This document shows positions 33,612 through 46,216 of a stretch of DNA of 64,000 nt, one piece after another. The DNA is from Albifimbria verrucaria. Its lineage: Eukaryota > Ascomycota > Sordariomycetes > Hypocreales > Stachybotryaceae. Location: NCBI GenBank assembly GCA_020081605.1, contig JAHREC010000011.1, positions 496,001-560,000 of the forward strand, given 5' to 3'. A program made the translations under genes and the position numbers. How positions within the stretch are numbered: the stretch's first letter is position 1; each line of letters opens with the position of its first letter. The notes beneath the pieces are model-generated. The model did not search any database and was not told the DNA's origin. It was given only the letters and a program-made list of their open reading frames with translations.

Positions 33612-36600
33612 TCAAAATTCCACACCCTGGGTCGCGCACACCTGCGTGGCGAACTTGGTGATCGTCAACGTGGGTCCAAGCAGCTGCTGGAAAGGAACAT
33701 CCATGCGGTACTCCTTGAAGATCCAGTTTCGCAATTCTGCGCCAATCATGCTGTCAATACCGTAGTCGGCAATGCTCTTAACATCAGGCTCAAAGTCGTC
33801 CAGGTTGAGCAGGAGCATACGGGCCAGTTTGTCGATGAAATGCTCGGTAACAGCGGCAAGGGCTTCAGCTGGGGATGCAGCACCCTTAATAGTAGCCAGG
33901 ATGCTCTGTGCGCCAGAGGTAGTGGCATCATCGGCAGCAGACTTCATGTCATGCACGACATGAGAGAAGCGCGCATCCTCAAGCCAGAAGCAGTCATCGG
34001 CAGCTTCATCGTTGACAGCCGCCTGAAGCTTGGCTGGGTCGAGTCCCACAACAACATGGTCAGATGCCCGGTCACCAGAGTAGTTGCGGCACACCATGGC
34101 AGCCTCGAAGCCCTCAAGCAAGTGTTCCTCGTCGATACCGTACATTCCCTTGCGAGTAAGAGCGTCCTCGAGGCCTGCAGTCTCAGCGACGACACCAACT
34201 CCAAGAACCATGGGTAGCACAACAGACGTGGCAACCTGGTTGGCGGCCACACGGTTGCGGGCCAGTGAGTCGAGGAAAGCGTTGGCTGCGGCATAGTTGC
34301 TCTGGCCGGGAGTACCGAGGATACCGGAGACGGAGCTGGTCATGACAAAGAAGTCGAGAGGAGTGTTGGCAAGAACTGAGTGCAGGTTCATGGCACCCAC
34401 AATCTTGGGCTCGACGGATGTCTTCCAGTTGTCGAATGGCATAGCGTGGAACAGACCGTCCTATAGATGGTTAGTTGTGTGTATTGAAGTGGGATTAATG
34501 TTAGATAACTTACTCGAAGAACCATGGCAGCGTGGACGACACCCTTGATGGGATACTCGGGTGAGATACCCTCTACAGCGCGCACAACGTCATCCCGAGA
34601 TGTAGCATCACCTCGAACAACCTGAACGATGGCACCGGCAGCCTCGATATCCTCCACAAGCTTAGCAGCCGATTTGTTGTCAGTTCCAGAGCGAGACAGG
34701 AAGGTGAACCTGCGCGCGCCGGACTCCATCATCCAAGAGGTCAGACTGCGTCCGAGACCACCCAAGCAGCCAACCAAGAGATAGGTGACGTTGGGGCTGA
34801 ACTGAAGGGAGCTCGGGCAGGCAGAACCTGGATGGGGGTTTCCGAGGGCTCATAAACGATGATAGACTTGGCAGCATTGAAATCGTCGGAAAAGGCAGCC
34901 ACAGCTTTGTGGAGGTCAGCCAGGTTGACTGTCTGGGCCTGTCCGGGAGTGACAACAGCACCCTTGCGGAACATCTTGACGATGTGACCGACCATGGCGG
35001 ACAGAGTCTCGGGGCGAGCCTCGTAAAGCTCAACAATGTCAAAGGACATGTAGCTGGCTCCACGGGGTACGGGGACGATATCGAGTGCATTGCGGCTGAG
35101 CACGTCCTTGCGGCCAGCATCGATGAAGCGGCCGAAGCGAGCAATGTGGCGCCAGGCCTCTCTGGCGGCCTTGGCGTCAACACTTCCAGCGCTGAAGACG
35201 ACATCAACGCCCTTGCCATTTGTAAGCTCGTTGAGTCTCTGGGAAACGGGCTCGCTGGCTCGGATAATGTTTGCCTCAGAGAGACCAAGGTGAGCCTGGA
35301 GGAATGCGACCTCCTCCTCCGACTTGACAACGACGAATGGAACGGCGCCATTCAACTGGGCAACCTTGATCGCTGCAACACCGGCACTGCCAGTCTGGTG
35401 AAGGATGAGAACATTCTCATTAGGTCTGATCATGGCAAGAGTCTCAAGGCCGTGCAAAGCAGCTGCGTAGGACATCAGCATGCCGACGGCAGCCTTCATG
35501 TCGTCTGCGTCTTCCAGCTTGAAAAGCATTGACTCAGGTACCTGCTGGAAGCTGGCAAACTTGTCAGCATGGAAGCCGACAACTCGGTCGCCAACCTTGA
35601 GAGAGTTGACACCGGAGCCGACTCGCTTGACCACACCGCCAATTTCATGGCTGAAAGTCACGGGATAATCTGTGCCAGTAATGACAAGGACACCCTCCTT
35701 GGTCAGACCACTGCACTGGACCTGAACCTCAACGTGATCGGGCTTGATCTCGTCGCTGGCAAGCTCCTCTTGGAACACGACCTTGCCAGAGAGAATCTTA
35801 CCCGAGATGCGGTCTTCAGGAGAGAAGCTTTTCTCCTCAGTGTTGTGAGAGGCGGTAAACACCTGGTTGAGGCCAGGAAGGCGGGCAAGTCGGCTAATGT
35901 AGGTCTTGCCGTTGGAGACGCAGAACTCGCGCTCGGGAAGCTCAACGTTGAGAGTCTGTAGCTTAGCAATCTTGGCAATCGTCTGGGGACTTGCTCTTGG
36001 TCAATAGTCTCGAGATCGATATCAAGAGTCCTGAAGTCAAGAGAAACCTGCTCCGAGCGGATAGAACGTGCCAGACCAGATGTCAATGCGTGCTCGGGCT
36101 TCTTGCCATCCTTGAGACCACCAGCAGTGACCCACAGAAGGGATGAAGAAGAGTTGGTGATGTTTTGGATGGCAGCCAGCTCCTCCTCCTTGAGGTCCAG
36201 CAGGAGAGGACCCTCAAAGTCGGTCAGTACAATTACGTGGTCCTTAGGCTTGGAGTTGAGGGACTCAGCCAGGCTAGAGACGGAGATTTCCCAGCCAGCG
36301 GCCTTCAAGGCATCGGCAGTCTGCTCCACGACAGGAGCGGGGCTGTTGCGGTAGATCAGCTGAGCAGCATGCTCGGTGGCCTTGGGCTCCTCTGCGGCGG
36401 TGTCCTTGGCGGTGGATGCAGCGAGGATTGCACCGTCCTGGCCTTGCAGAGCAAAGTCAAGACCGTTGAAGCCAGCCTGGACGAGAGCGTCAACAGATCC
36501 AGGTTGCTTGAACTCCCAAATAGCACGTCCGCCAGTCTTCAGGAAGCCGCGAAGGGCCGAAAGCACCTCGACCGAAGGTGCCTCGCCAATGGCAAGCAGG

Positions 36601-39600
36601 AGATCAAAAGATCCCAGCTTGATGCCCTGAGCCTCTGGGTCCTCAGAGAAGTCAAACTTCAAGACCTTTGCGTTGCGGTAATCCTTGAGGCTCTCCTTTA
36701 CAGACTCAAGCTCCTCGTCTGTGGAAACTGTGACAGTGTAAAACGCTTGAGGGTTCTTTGCCAAGACCTTGGAAGCATCTCGTCCTCCAAGCTCGAGGAT
36801 TCTCATGCTGGGGTACTTGAAGAGTGCCAAGTTGGTCAACTCAGGGACGGACAAGCCTTCAATCTTGGATCCCATGTCAAGGCTGTCAAAGTCGACCTCC
36901 CAGGTCATCTCACCGTATGGTGCATCCTTAAGGGCGGTCTCGGCCTTTTGGGGCACGGCAGCCTCGTAGCTGGTGGTCCTGACCTTGACGATCTCCATCA
37001 CCATCTCACCATCATCTGCCACCATCTGCACGCTGGTCTCGCATGAGCGGATACCACGGCGGTCGACCCAGGCGTATGCGCTGGCCTTTTGAGTCTTGAG
37101 TTGTTGCTCAGTTGGTGTCCAGATTGTCATCTCATCCAGTTGCACTGGGACAACACCACAGTCGATGGCACTTGTGCGACCTGCGTAAATGGCAACGATA
37201 CACAGCTGGAGAGTTGAGTCAACCACAGCTGGGTGCAGGGCGTAGCGGGACTCTCCCAGGGACTCATCGACTTCTTGCTTGATGTTGGTTCGGCAGCTAG
37301 CCTCGTATCGCTTACCGTCGAAGCGGATGTCATCCATATCTTGGAAGGTCTCGCCGTAGTCGAAACCGACGTTGCGAAGCGCCTGGTTCCATGCCTTGCC
37401 GCTGGCGCGCTGAGGGAATTCGGGGACCGCGCGAGGCTTGCGATCGGTGGATGAACGGGTGTTGATGCTGATGCTTCCGGTCATGTGCTCCTTCTGAACT
37501 CCCTCGCCGTCAATGGAGGAGACACTGAAGTCCCACCATGTCGTGACGGGGGCAGCTCCCTCGAAAACGGAGGGACGCATGTTGAGGAGGACTTCAACGC
37601 CATCATCGTTATCGGGCGTAACAAGCGCCTTCTTGATAGACACATCACGGAGCACGTAGTTGTTGATCTCGACAGGCTTATCGCTCAAGTCGTTGAGCTG
37701 GCTGATGGCCTCTGCAGCCATGGAAACATATCCTGCAGCGGGAAAACAGACTCACCACCCAGGAAGTGGTGCTTCAACCATGGCAGGTCACGAGAGCGCA
37801 GCACGTTTCTCCAGGTGGGCTCTGCCAAAGAGCATCCAATCACCATTTGTCCGAGAACGTCGTGACGAGGGAACTTGGGGAGACGTTGCTCGCGACTAGC
37901 ACGACTCTCGGCCCAGAAGGGCTTGGTGTAGTTCCACTGGTAAGGAGGCAGATCAACAATGGTGCTTCCCTTGCTCTCAACCACCTTGCCGCTGGCAGAG
38001 ACAGACTCAATGGAGGTGATGCGCTGCATGTTGAGTGGGTAGTTGCGCAGGAACAGCTCACCAGCGACCTTGAGAAGCTGAACGGCGCTGTCGGTGCCTC
38101 GCAGCAGAGTGGGGACATACTCGAGCTTCTCGTGCTTCAGCTCAGCCTTGATCTGCTTGATGGGGCCGGCCATGGCGGAGTGGGGGCCAACTTCGATGAA
38201 CAGATCAACATCAGCGAATTCCTCGCTCTTGAGGATGGTCTGAACTGCCTGGTTGAAGAGAACAGGGCTCCTCAAGTTGGCACTCCAGTAAGCCTCATCA
38301 ACGACAGTGTTGTGCGACAAGACAGTGTTTGTGACCGACGAGACCATCTTAGCTTGAGTCTGGATGGGAAGATCAAAGGAGAACTGGGTAGTTCTGGCGG
38401 CCTGGACGAGCTTCTCGTACTTCTCCGAGACAGGGGCCATGTGGTGGGAGTGGTAAGCCTTGCCGTTAGTCTTGACAGTGCGGGCAAAGATCTTCTCAGC
38501 GTCGAGCTTAGCCTTGACGGTCTCGAGAGCGTCGGAGTCACCACTGAGGGTGACACCTGATGGGGAGTTGTGGCAGGCAATGACAACCTTGCCCTCGACC
38601 TCGCTGAGGTAAGGCGTGACGGCCTCGGCACCAAGACCAACAGCCATCATAGCACCACCGGTGTTGACATCCTTGACAACCTTTCCACGGTAGTAGGCAA
38701 CAACAATGGCCTCCTTTGCTGAGATCAAACCGGCAGCATAAGCAGCGGCAATCTCACCAGAAGAGTGGCCGACGGTAACAACAGGGCGAACACCCCAGGT
38801 AGCCAGGAGCTCCACGACAGCGACCTGCACAGCAGTGCACAGAGGCTGAGAGAACTCTGCCTCGTTGACACGCGAGGTCTCAGCATTCTCGAGAAGCACA
38901 TCCTCGACGGACCACTCAGGACCATCATGCAGGTCACCAAGGGCGAGATCAAGGTGTCGGATCGTGCGCAGGAAGCTGGGGTACTGCTCCATGAGCTCAG
39001 CTCCCATGCGTGCCCACTGGGCACCCTGGCCAGTGAAAACGAAGCCAACAGTGGGTGTCTTCTTCTTGTCCGCAAACACGAAGGAGGTAGTCGCCTCCTT
39101 GAAGATGTCGTTGACTGTGGCATGGCTGGCAACAGTGAAAGCCTTGCTCTGCAGAGAGCTTCGGCGGTTGGCCAGGGTGTATGACAGGTCAACAAGGTCA
39201 TACTTGTCCACAATGGCGGCATGAGCGTCAATGTTGCGCTTCAAGGTTGGCTTATCATGGGCGGAGAAAGGCAGCAGGAATGGCCTCTTGCGCTCAAGAG
39301 CACGACAGGGAGAACGAAGCTTCTTGGGGGCGTTGCTGTCAAGGTACTTGTAGTTCTGGGGCGCCTTCAACAGGAGTCGGCACCCTCAACGATCAAATGA
39401 CCGTTGGTACCTCCGTAACCGAAACTGTTGATAGAAACTCGGCGCACGGGGAGATGGGCAGGGAAAGGGACGGGGTCAGTCACAACTCTGACTTGCCAGT
39501 CCTGCCAGTTGATCTTGGGGTTGGGGGTAACGAATCCCCGGGTGGGAGCAATCACACCACGCTCCACCATCAGGACGGCCTTGATAAGAGCAGAGAGACC

Positions 39601-40880
39601 CGAAGCAGCCTCACTGTGTCCAATGTTGGTCTTGACAGCGCCAATCCACAGGCCTTCGTCCTTGGTAGGGTCCCTAATGCCGTCGTTCATGGCAATGGAG
39701 ACAGCGTTAACCTCGATCGGGTCACCGATGGCAGTTCCGGTTCCGTGGCACTCGAAGTAGCCGGTGAGACGGGGTCCAAATCACCTCCGCGCTTGTAGGC
39801 GTGACGGATAACATCGACCTGACCTTCACGGTTGGGGTAGGTAATGCCGACGGCAGGGACCTTGCCGTTGGAGTTGACAGCACTGGAACGGATCACACCA
39901 CGGATTGGGTCACCGTCGCGCACGGCGTCTGAGAGGCGCTTCAGGTACACGGCACCCACAGCATCGGCACGTCCGTAACCGTCGGCGCTGGCATCGAAAG
40001 TGTGGCAGGTGGATGTGGGCGACAGAACACCAAGCTTGGCTGTGTTCATGTGCTGGTCGACGGTAATGATGAGGTTCACACCACCGACAATGGCACCCTC
40101 GCACTCGTTGTTGCGGAGGGCGTTGCAGGCATTGTGCACAGCGTAAACGGAAGAGGAGCAGGCAGTATTCACGACAATACTGGGGCCGTTCAGGTTGAAG
40201 ACGTGGCTGATACGGTTGCTGAGAATACCGGGGTCCACACCCGTAGCGGCGAGACTGTGACGGAAGGAATGTTCCTTGAAGGACATTTGTTGCCAATCGG
40301 CTGTGAAGGTGGCAGCGAAGACAGCAGTTCGCGTGCCAGAGATGGACTCTAGGGTCTGTCCAGCAGACTCAAAGGCCTCGTAGACGACCTCGAGAAGCTT
40401 TCGCTGTTGAGGGTCCATCCACATGGCCTCGATGGGGTGATGTTGAACAGACCGGGATCAAAGTCACCCAGGTCCTCGTTGATGAAGTATCCACCCAGAA
40501 CGCCGAAGCTACCGGGCCGGTCGTTGTTCTTGTGGATATGGGCATCGATGTTGAAACGGTCGGCGGGGACCTTGGGTGTGTTGCCGGTCCCCTTGTTGAT
40601 GAGCAAGTCCCAGAAGTCGGTAGTGGACTTGATATCGCCCGGCAAGCGGCAGCCTAGCACACTTCATTAGCTTTCAAACACAACTCATATGTTATTGACT
40701 TGGTTTCATACCCATGCCAACAACCGCAATGGGCTCCAGCTGTTCCTCGAGAGGCTTCTCTGCATAGCCGGGGAAGGAGATAGCCGGGTAGTCGCCATAG
40801 AGGCTGGATTCGCTGGAGCGACGGCTCTCCTCAGAGTGCTGGGAAGAGGACCTAGAGGTCCTGGTGATTAAGCCCGGCAT
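33612..40880 (-). CDS. Highly reducing type I polyketide synthase
   Basis: Iterative HR-PKS of about 2387 residues. Exons: 40712-40880, 34514-40653 and 33612-34460, with introns of 58 and 53 nt. Domains: a Ser-rich leader; KS with active-site Cys in VNTACSSS (about 221) and His in ECHGTGT and KTNIGHSEAASG; AT with GHSSGEIAAAYAAG (about 686); DH with HFLGGESVFP (about 1019); a short methyltransferase-like remnant whose motif reads ILELGGRDAS (about 1339), lacking the glycine-rich SAM loop; ER with HQTGSAGVAAI (about 1807); KR with GCLGGLGRS (about 2019) and GQSNYAAANAFL; ACP with Ser in GIDSM (about 2337). No thioesterase, reductase or C domain. Six homopolymers are one base short (40434, 39771, 39373, 37740, 35985, 34807); adding six bases makes the coding length an exact multiple of three. 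Product unknown, probably a reduced, unmethylated chain. Confidence 0.92.
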
Positions 40881-41913
40881 GATGAATTCTGCTATGGAGA
40901 AGAGGCTTTGATTGGCAGTTTGGAATAGTTGAGTATGAAGGGAACTGCCGGGATCGTATTCTCAAGAGGCGCTGCCTGGTTCTCGTGTCAGGAAGATGTG
41001 GTGAATCTTTAGTGTGGATGTGTCATGAGAATGGTGAGGAAGGAAAAGAAATTCAACGGATAGATTGTTGTTTAAGTCTTTCTTATCCCTTTGCGAGTTG
41101 TCGATGTTGTTGTCTGGCTCGCGAACTGCTACACGGAGTTTGTCCGGGACCGTCAACCGCTCATTCGTCACAACCTGCGGTACGGTTACCGGACCAGCGC
41201 GCTGCCGGAGAGAGGCGGACCGACAGGCTTGAGAGAGGCTGAGGAGAAGCTCAATGCTGACGCCGTCGCCATGGCGGCACCGAGGCCTGCTGGAGACCCG
41301 CACCATGAGCACGCACGGCATCGTTCCCGCGCAGGTGGGCCAGTTCCATGAATGCAGACTCTGAATGTTACCGTAGCGTCAAATAGTCCTATGCATGTCC
41401 CCGGAGCGTATCAGAACGGCGCCTTTGGGAACACAGCCACCGATAAGGAAGTTGGGTGCGGTTTTTAACAAGCGGACCGAAAGCCCGTGTGCCAGGCCAA
41501 GATGACTGTGGCAACATCGGCCGCAGAGATGGCAAATACCCTGGTTCTAAATAGCCAATCACCTAGAAGGTCGTTGCTGTAATTAGATAGGAGACACTTT
41601 TCAAGTCCTGAGTTTTGATTTCACGTGTAGAAATCAATTTCGGAATGAGAGACTTGGAGATGAAGTAGGAGTGTCGTGTCGAGATGAAACGTCACGTAGG
41701 ATGCAGCTCTTCTCTCGGTTACTTTTTCAAAATTTAGTTACGGTAGGATAATCTCGGTTCGGTTTGATGAATTTGTATTTACTGCCATTTTTATCATTTA
41801 CTTTACAACTCGTTACAAGAAATGATGGTCAAGTAATGTTTTAGCTACCGGTATCAACTCCTAGCTTCACATCTCCTTTTCCCCAAAATTCAGTTCCTCC
41901 ACGTCGCTGGCTT
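40881..41913. promoter_or_regulatory. PKS promoter region
   Basis: 1 kb between the PKS ATG and the stop of the membrane-protein gene, both on the minus strand. It is GC-rich near the PKS. It contains a half-site-like TTGTCCG at 41140-41146, CGGACC repeats at 41216-41221 and 41474-41479, and a GGCCGC at 41519-41524. The full cluster palindrome is not found here. No gene is called; plus-strand frames here lack features. Confidence 0.45.
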
Positions 41914-43206
41914 TTACACAAATGGACCAAAACTTCCATACTCTGCTCTCACAAAGTTTGCATTGCCATTGCCATTGCCATCGCTGTTCGTAAGCGCATC
42001 CCTCTCGCCCTCGTCAGACTGAGACTCCACATGTTCATGTCCTGCAGGTAGTGCTACGTTGCGTTAGGGCATTTTCTATCCCAGATGAAGACTTTCAGTG
42101 TTGCTTACTCCAGGCCGTGGCTGATTCCACACGGGTTTCCTTGAGATACGAGGCATATGCCATTCCAGCACCGGGTCCGCAAATGCCGGTAACGGCGACG
42201 AGGGTCCATACAGACTGGTTGCTGCGCGCTTTCTGGCCTACAATGGGCTCTCGAATCATGTAAATGCCGAGGATCAAGACGAGAAGAATCGTCATCCAGA
42301 AGTCGAGCTGAATAAACAAGTGGGCGCCTTCAACGAGGGTATTGGTCTGGCCCCACTGGACCGCGCTGAACCGTGGGATGTAGACTCTGCCGAGGCTCAC
42401 GTCAGGATCAGCTGAAAAGATGACGCTGAATACGAGGCCAATATGTAGAATAGCGCTGACAAAGCCAGTAATCGCATATGCGACCGTAGTTGGCTTGCTG
42501 ATGCCCCTGTATGACAGCTTGGATAGAGCTCTGCTAGCCAACATCTGGAAGCCAGGGAAAAGAGAGGCGTAAGGAACCAAGTAGCTACGATAAGCTGTGC
42601 TTGAGTCGGGGGCAAGCTGGTCCACGCAGGCAGAAACATGAGGATTGGGAGAATCCAGTTCCAAATCGCAGTGAAGGGCAAGGCCTGAGCCTCTGCCTTT
42701 GCAAGGCTTTGTACATTGATTGCGGAGTCCTGGTCGACATAGAGAAGGGCGAAGAATGGCAAGCCAACGGCAACACCAATGCAGTTGTAGATGCACTGCC
42801 ATAGGGCGGGACTGGCACAATTGGTTAGCCAATGCATGTCATAACGCTGCGACCAGTTTACTCACAAGCGCAGCCAGCTACCCTTCTTCGCACGGCGGCT
42901 CTCCACAAGCGCAAGCAAGTAAAAGACGTGGATGCTAATGATCAGCTCGAACAGGATCATGTATGGTGCGACTTCGACGAGGCTGGTCAACGGGTCGAAA
43001 AAGGCCATGAGAATGGAAACGGCAAAATCAATCGGAAAGATTCCCGTATACGTCTGTCGAAGTGGTCGGCCATCGGCGAAAGATCCAGTTGTCGCTGCCG
43101 ACCAAACAGCTGCGAAAGTGCCGTTCAGGATCATTACCACCCAGAGCAAGAAGACGCCAAGGGCTCCCAAGCCATTGAGGGCAGCGTTCAGGTTTGCCTG
43201 TGCCAT
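41914..43206 (-). CDS. Polytopic membrane protein of unknown function in the PKS cluster
   Basis: Three exons (42866-43206, 42109-42811, 41914-42041; introns 54 and 67 nt) encode 390 residues once the GGG at 42555-42557 is read one base longer; the total is then an exact multiple of three. About nine hydrophobic helices are visible, for example GVFLLWVVMILNGTF, YMILFELIISIHVFYLLAL, AYAITGFVSAILHIGLVF and FWMTILLVLILGIYMI. The last exon encodes a hydrophilic acidic tail with an Asn-Gly repeat (three tandem AATGGC-type units near 41965-41985). No transporter signature is seen. It is larger than Pyr4-type terpene cyclases. It shares a divergent promoter with the FMO gene, so a tailoring, cyclising or transport role is inferred. 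Confidence 0.72.
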
Positions 43207-43778
43207 TGCGACAATGATTTGATGCTGTGAGGGCTTTCCGTAACAATTGTGTTGTCAAATCTCAAAGGCAGATGGATGACTCGGTCGCTCAGCACGCGAG
43301 CAACAGTCGGGGCCCCGTAATAGAGATAAGCGATCTCGCACAGACAAATACCATTGCATTACTACGCGCCCCAGTTTGTCCAAGTCTTGTTGTTTGAGAT
43401 TAGTAGCGCGGGCCGCACCACCGCGCGGCCCCGTTTTCCGCTCACAGCCCCGTCGCCGAGACTCCCGGGCAGGCTCCGACCGTCACCATGGCCCAGCCAA
43501 TTCCTCTTGGCCGGCATGGAACGCTTGGCCCGAATGTCACTTTTCTAAAGATGATTTTGCCTCCAGGTGGCGCGATGCTCTGCTGAGAATGGCCGACCTC
43601 GTTGTGCACGCCCATCGGCCGCCGACCGGGGTCCTACTACAAGATGCCTTATTTGGAACGGCCCGGGGACCTGGCGAGTTGACCAAAAATGTCCTCCTAA
43701 GCTGTCGAGGTAGAAATCTGTTGCTTGGCCCTTACAAACTTCTTGGCTCTTTGTCTAAAACCTCAGTCAACTAGAAAG
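43207..43778. promoter_or_regulatory. Divergent membrane protein / FMO promoter
   Basis: GC-rich, 572 bp. It holds a perfect 10-bp palindrome, CGGGGCCCCG, at 43308-43317, and TCGGCCGCC at 43615-43623. The latter is identical over nine bases to the centre of the ABM-promoter palindrome and lies about 156 nt before the FMO start. The outer CGGACA arms are missing here. Confidence 0.5.
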
Positions 43779-45686
43779 ATGGCCTTGGAGAAAGTAGATG
43801 TTATCGTTGTGGGCGCTGGTAAGCTTGAGCTCCGTTGATACTTGACAAGATACCTGACCAGTGTTTGTACCAGGTTGGAGTGGCCTTATTGCCGCCAAAA
43901 CCTACCTCGACTTTGAGCCGAATGCCAACCTGCTCATCATCGACAACCATGCCACCATCGGCGGTACGTGGGCCAAGGAGAGACTCTACCCCAGTCTGTT
44001 TGCCCAGAGCAAGCTCGGCCTCTTTGAGTACTCGTTCTACCCTATGAGGAACGAAGGCATCACGGCAGACGGCTACATCTCCTGCAAAACCATTCATACC
44101 TACTTGAATGATTTCGCCCAAGACTTCGACCTTGTCCGCCGAACCCGCCTGCTGACCCATGTGGCTGAGGTCGAACGTCAGCCGGACGGCGGCTGGAGGG
44201 TGGACCTTGTAGACAAGCCCTCTATCTTAACTGCCAGGCTCATTTGGGCTTCGGGTCAGAGTTCGGATCCCGTGATGCCCAGGTTTCCTACTTCCAACTT
44301 CAATGCGCCCATCATCCACTCGGCCGACACGGGAAAGCACCTTGGCACGATTGACAAGATCCAGAGTGCCACAGTGGTTGGTGCTGCCAAGTCGGCATAC
44401 GATACAGTATTCCTTCTCCTCAACGCGGGCAAGAAGGTGAACTGGATTATTCGAGAAGACGGCTCGGGGCCCTTGGCCATGATGCCTCCAACCATCTTCG
44501 GCATCTTCAATAGCGTTGACGTGATCTCCACCAGATTCTCAGGCCTTTTCGGTGCAAGCATCATGAAGACCAAGGGTCCAGGGTACAAGTTCTTTCACAA
44601 GACGTTCCTCGGACGGTCTCTCGCCAGAGCATGGTGGAAGGCTGTTCACATCATCTCGTCCTACTCGTGCGGTTACAGCAAGTCCGCCAATGCCGACAAA
44701 CTCAGGCCCCTTGGTCGCGGAAACGGGTAAGCATTGCATCTCCTACCTCTAGAAAAGCAGCCATGCTGACATGATCTTAGCATTTTCTGGGCCAATAGCG
44801 GTCTTGGAACGCCAAGCGTACCTAACTACTGGAAGGTGTTCCACGCAGGCGACTGCACAGTCCACCGGACTCAAATCGATTCACTGGTGGATGACCAGGT
44901 GGTTCTCCGCAATGGCGAGAAGTTTTCAACTGATCTCATCATCATGGCTACAGGTTTTGTCAAGTCCTGCCAGGCTTTCCCCGATACCATCAAGCCGCTG
45001 TGCGGACTTGCTCCCAACCCTCTCGATGAGGTTAGATGGGCAAAGTTGGAAGAAGAAGCCAACAAAAAGGTTGACGAGTTACTCCCCGTTCTCAGCAGGC
45101 CTCCTGTGGATCTCCAAGTCACCTTCGGTCGTGCCCAGGTTGCCAAAGAGCAGAAGCTATCATATGGGCCATGCCGTCACTACAGACGTATGATTTCACC
45201 CTACTTGGCTGCTCAGGGTGACCGCTCTCTGTTCTTCTCTGGTCTGATGCATAACATCTACACACCTATGGTTGTGGAGGTCCAAGCCTTGTGGGGCGTT
45301 GCCTACATGCTTGGTCTGCACGACGTTCCGTCGTTGGACGTGATGGAGAAGGAGGCTGCGTTGTGGAACGCTTGGACTGGGAAGCGATACCGTGGTATTG
45401 GAAAGAAGCACTCGTATGCAATTTTCGACTTCCAGTCGGTAAGTTTAATCGCTTGGGAACTGCAAAGGCTGGTGTGACTAACAACCCTGTTTTTTAGTAC
45501 ATTGATACGCTCTTGGAGGATCTCGGAGTTCGAACGGCCCGCAAGAGCAACCCCTTGGCTGAGCTATTTATTCCCACGAGACCACGCGACTACCGTGGTA
45601 TTATTGAGGAATTCCGACAGACCATACAAACAAGACGTTACCATGATGACAGCAGCACTCAAGAGTTGATTCGTCCCGCTTACTAG
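43779..45686 (+). CDS. FMO-like flavin monooxygenase
   Basis: FAD- and NADPH-dependent class B-type monooxygenase (FMO or Baeyer-Villiger-like), a probable tailoring enzyme of the polyketide. Exon 1 from the ATG at 43779 gives MALEKVDVIVVGA and joins after an intron at about 43819-43873 to GWSGLIAAKTYL, creating the GAGWSG FAD Rossmann motif. FDFEPNANLLIIDNHATIGGTW-type sequence follows, with ILTARLIWASGQ, a degenerate second nucleotide motif VVGAAKSAYDTVFLL, and the IIMATGFVKS motif near the C-terminal third. Later introns lie near 44730-44779 and 45440-45498. All exon phases fit without repair. It may epoxidise or hydroxylate the reduced chain, or insert oxygen into it; motifs cannot decide. 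Confidence 0.88.
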
Positions 45687-46216
45687 ATGGTCAACGGTAA
45701 ATGATGCTGTCTACTGATAACGCACTTCTTCCTGGTATTTGAATGAATGGGTTTCCAATTTAGCTTATGAGTTTTTATGTTATAGTTTGGAAGTAGATGG
45801 TAACGCTGAATTCATTTGTCTTATCCTAGCTTATATGACTACCTTGCGCACAAATGATTCACCAATTTGACTTGTTGTCTCATCTGTTTCACCAACGCAG
45901 TCTCGTATTTCCTCTGTGAAACAAAATCTATCCATCATTTTTTTAGTAACAGTAGATCAAGTTAACTTCCGTTTTGTTTTATCCTTCTATGTTCTGAGTC
46001 TGTCGAGGCAGCACGAATCTGCCTTATTTAAGTCCTCGAACCAGACATAAGACGATGAACTGAAACCTCCATTCCCACATCCTAAGCCCACCTACAGGTT
46101 TACTCGCGTGACAATCTCCCATACCTGACTCGGGTACCTCATTCTATACTATCGTCGTAATTGCAAACATGTGGTGATTCTTGGTAGTCATTGTTTTAAC
46201 ATAGATGGTGATATAC
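45687..46216. other. Intergenic between convergent genes
   Basis: 3' flanks of the FMO and MFS genes. AT-rich, no gene seen. Confidence 0.6.

Noticed and set aside
33444..34217. 257-codon plus-strand frame over the PKS C-terminus
   Set aside because: Antisense to the KR-ACP coding region; no independent features.
36165..37046. 293-codon open frame antisense to the PKS
   Set aside because: Mirrors the conserved PKS DH-MT region; composition is that of a shadow frame and no domain is visible.
37766..38560. 264-codon plus-strand frame over the PKS AT region
   Set aside because: Shadow of the AT domain on the opposite strand.
33612..40880. PKS as a pseudogene with six frameshifts
   Set aside because: All active-site motifs are intact, all breaks are one-base homopolymer losses, and the same error affects most neighbouring genes.
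41965..41985. AATGGC-type tandem as a non-coding microsatellite
   Set aside because: It reads in frame as an Asn-Gly repeat inside the third exon of the membrane protein, whose phases close exactly.
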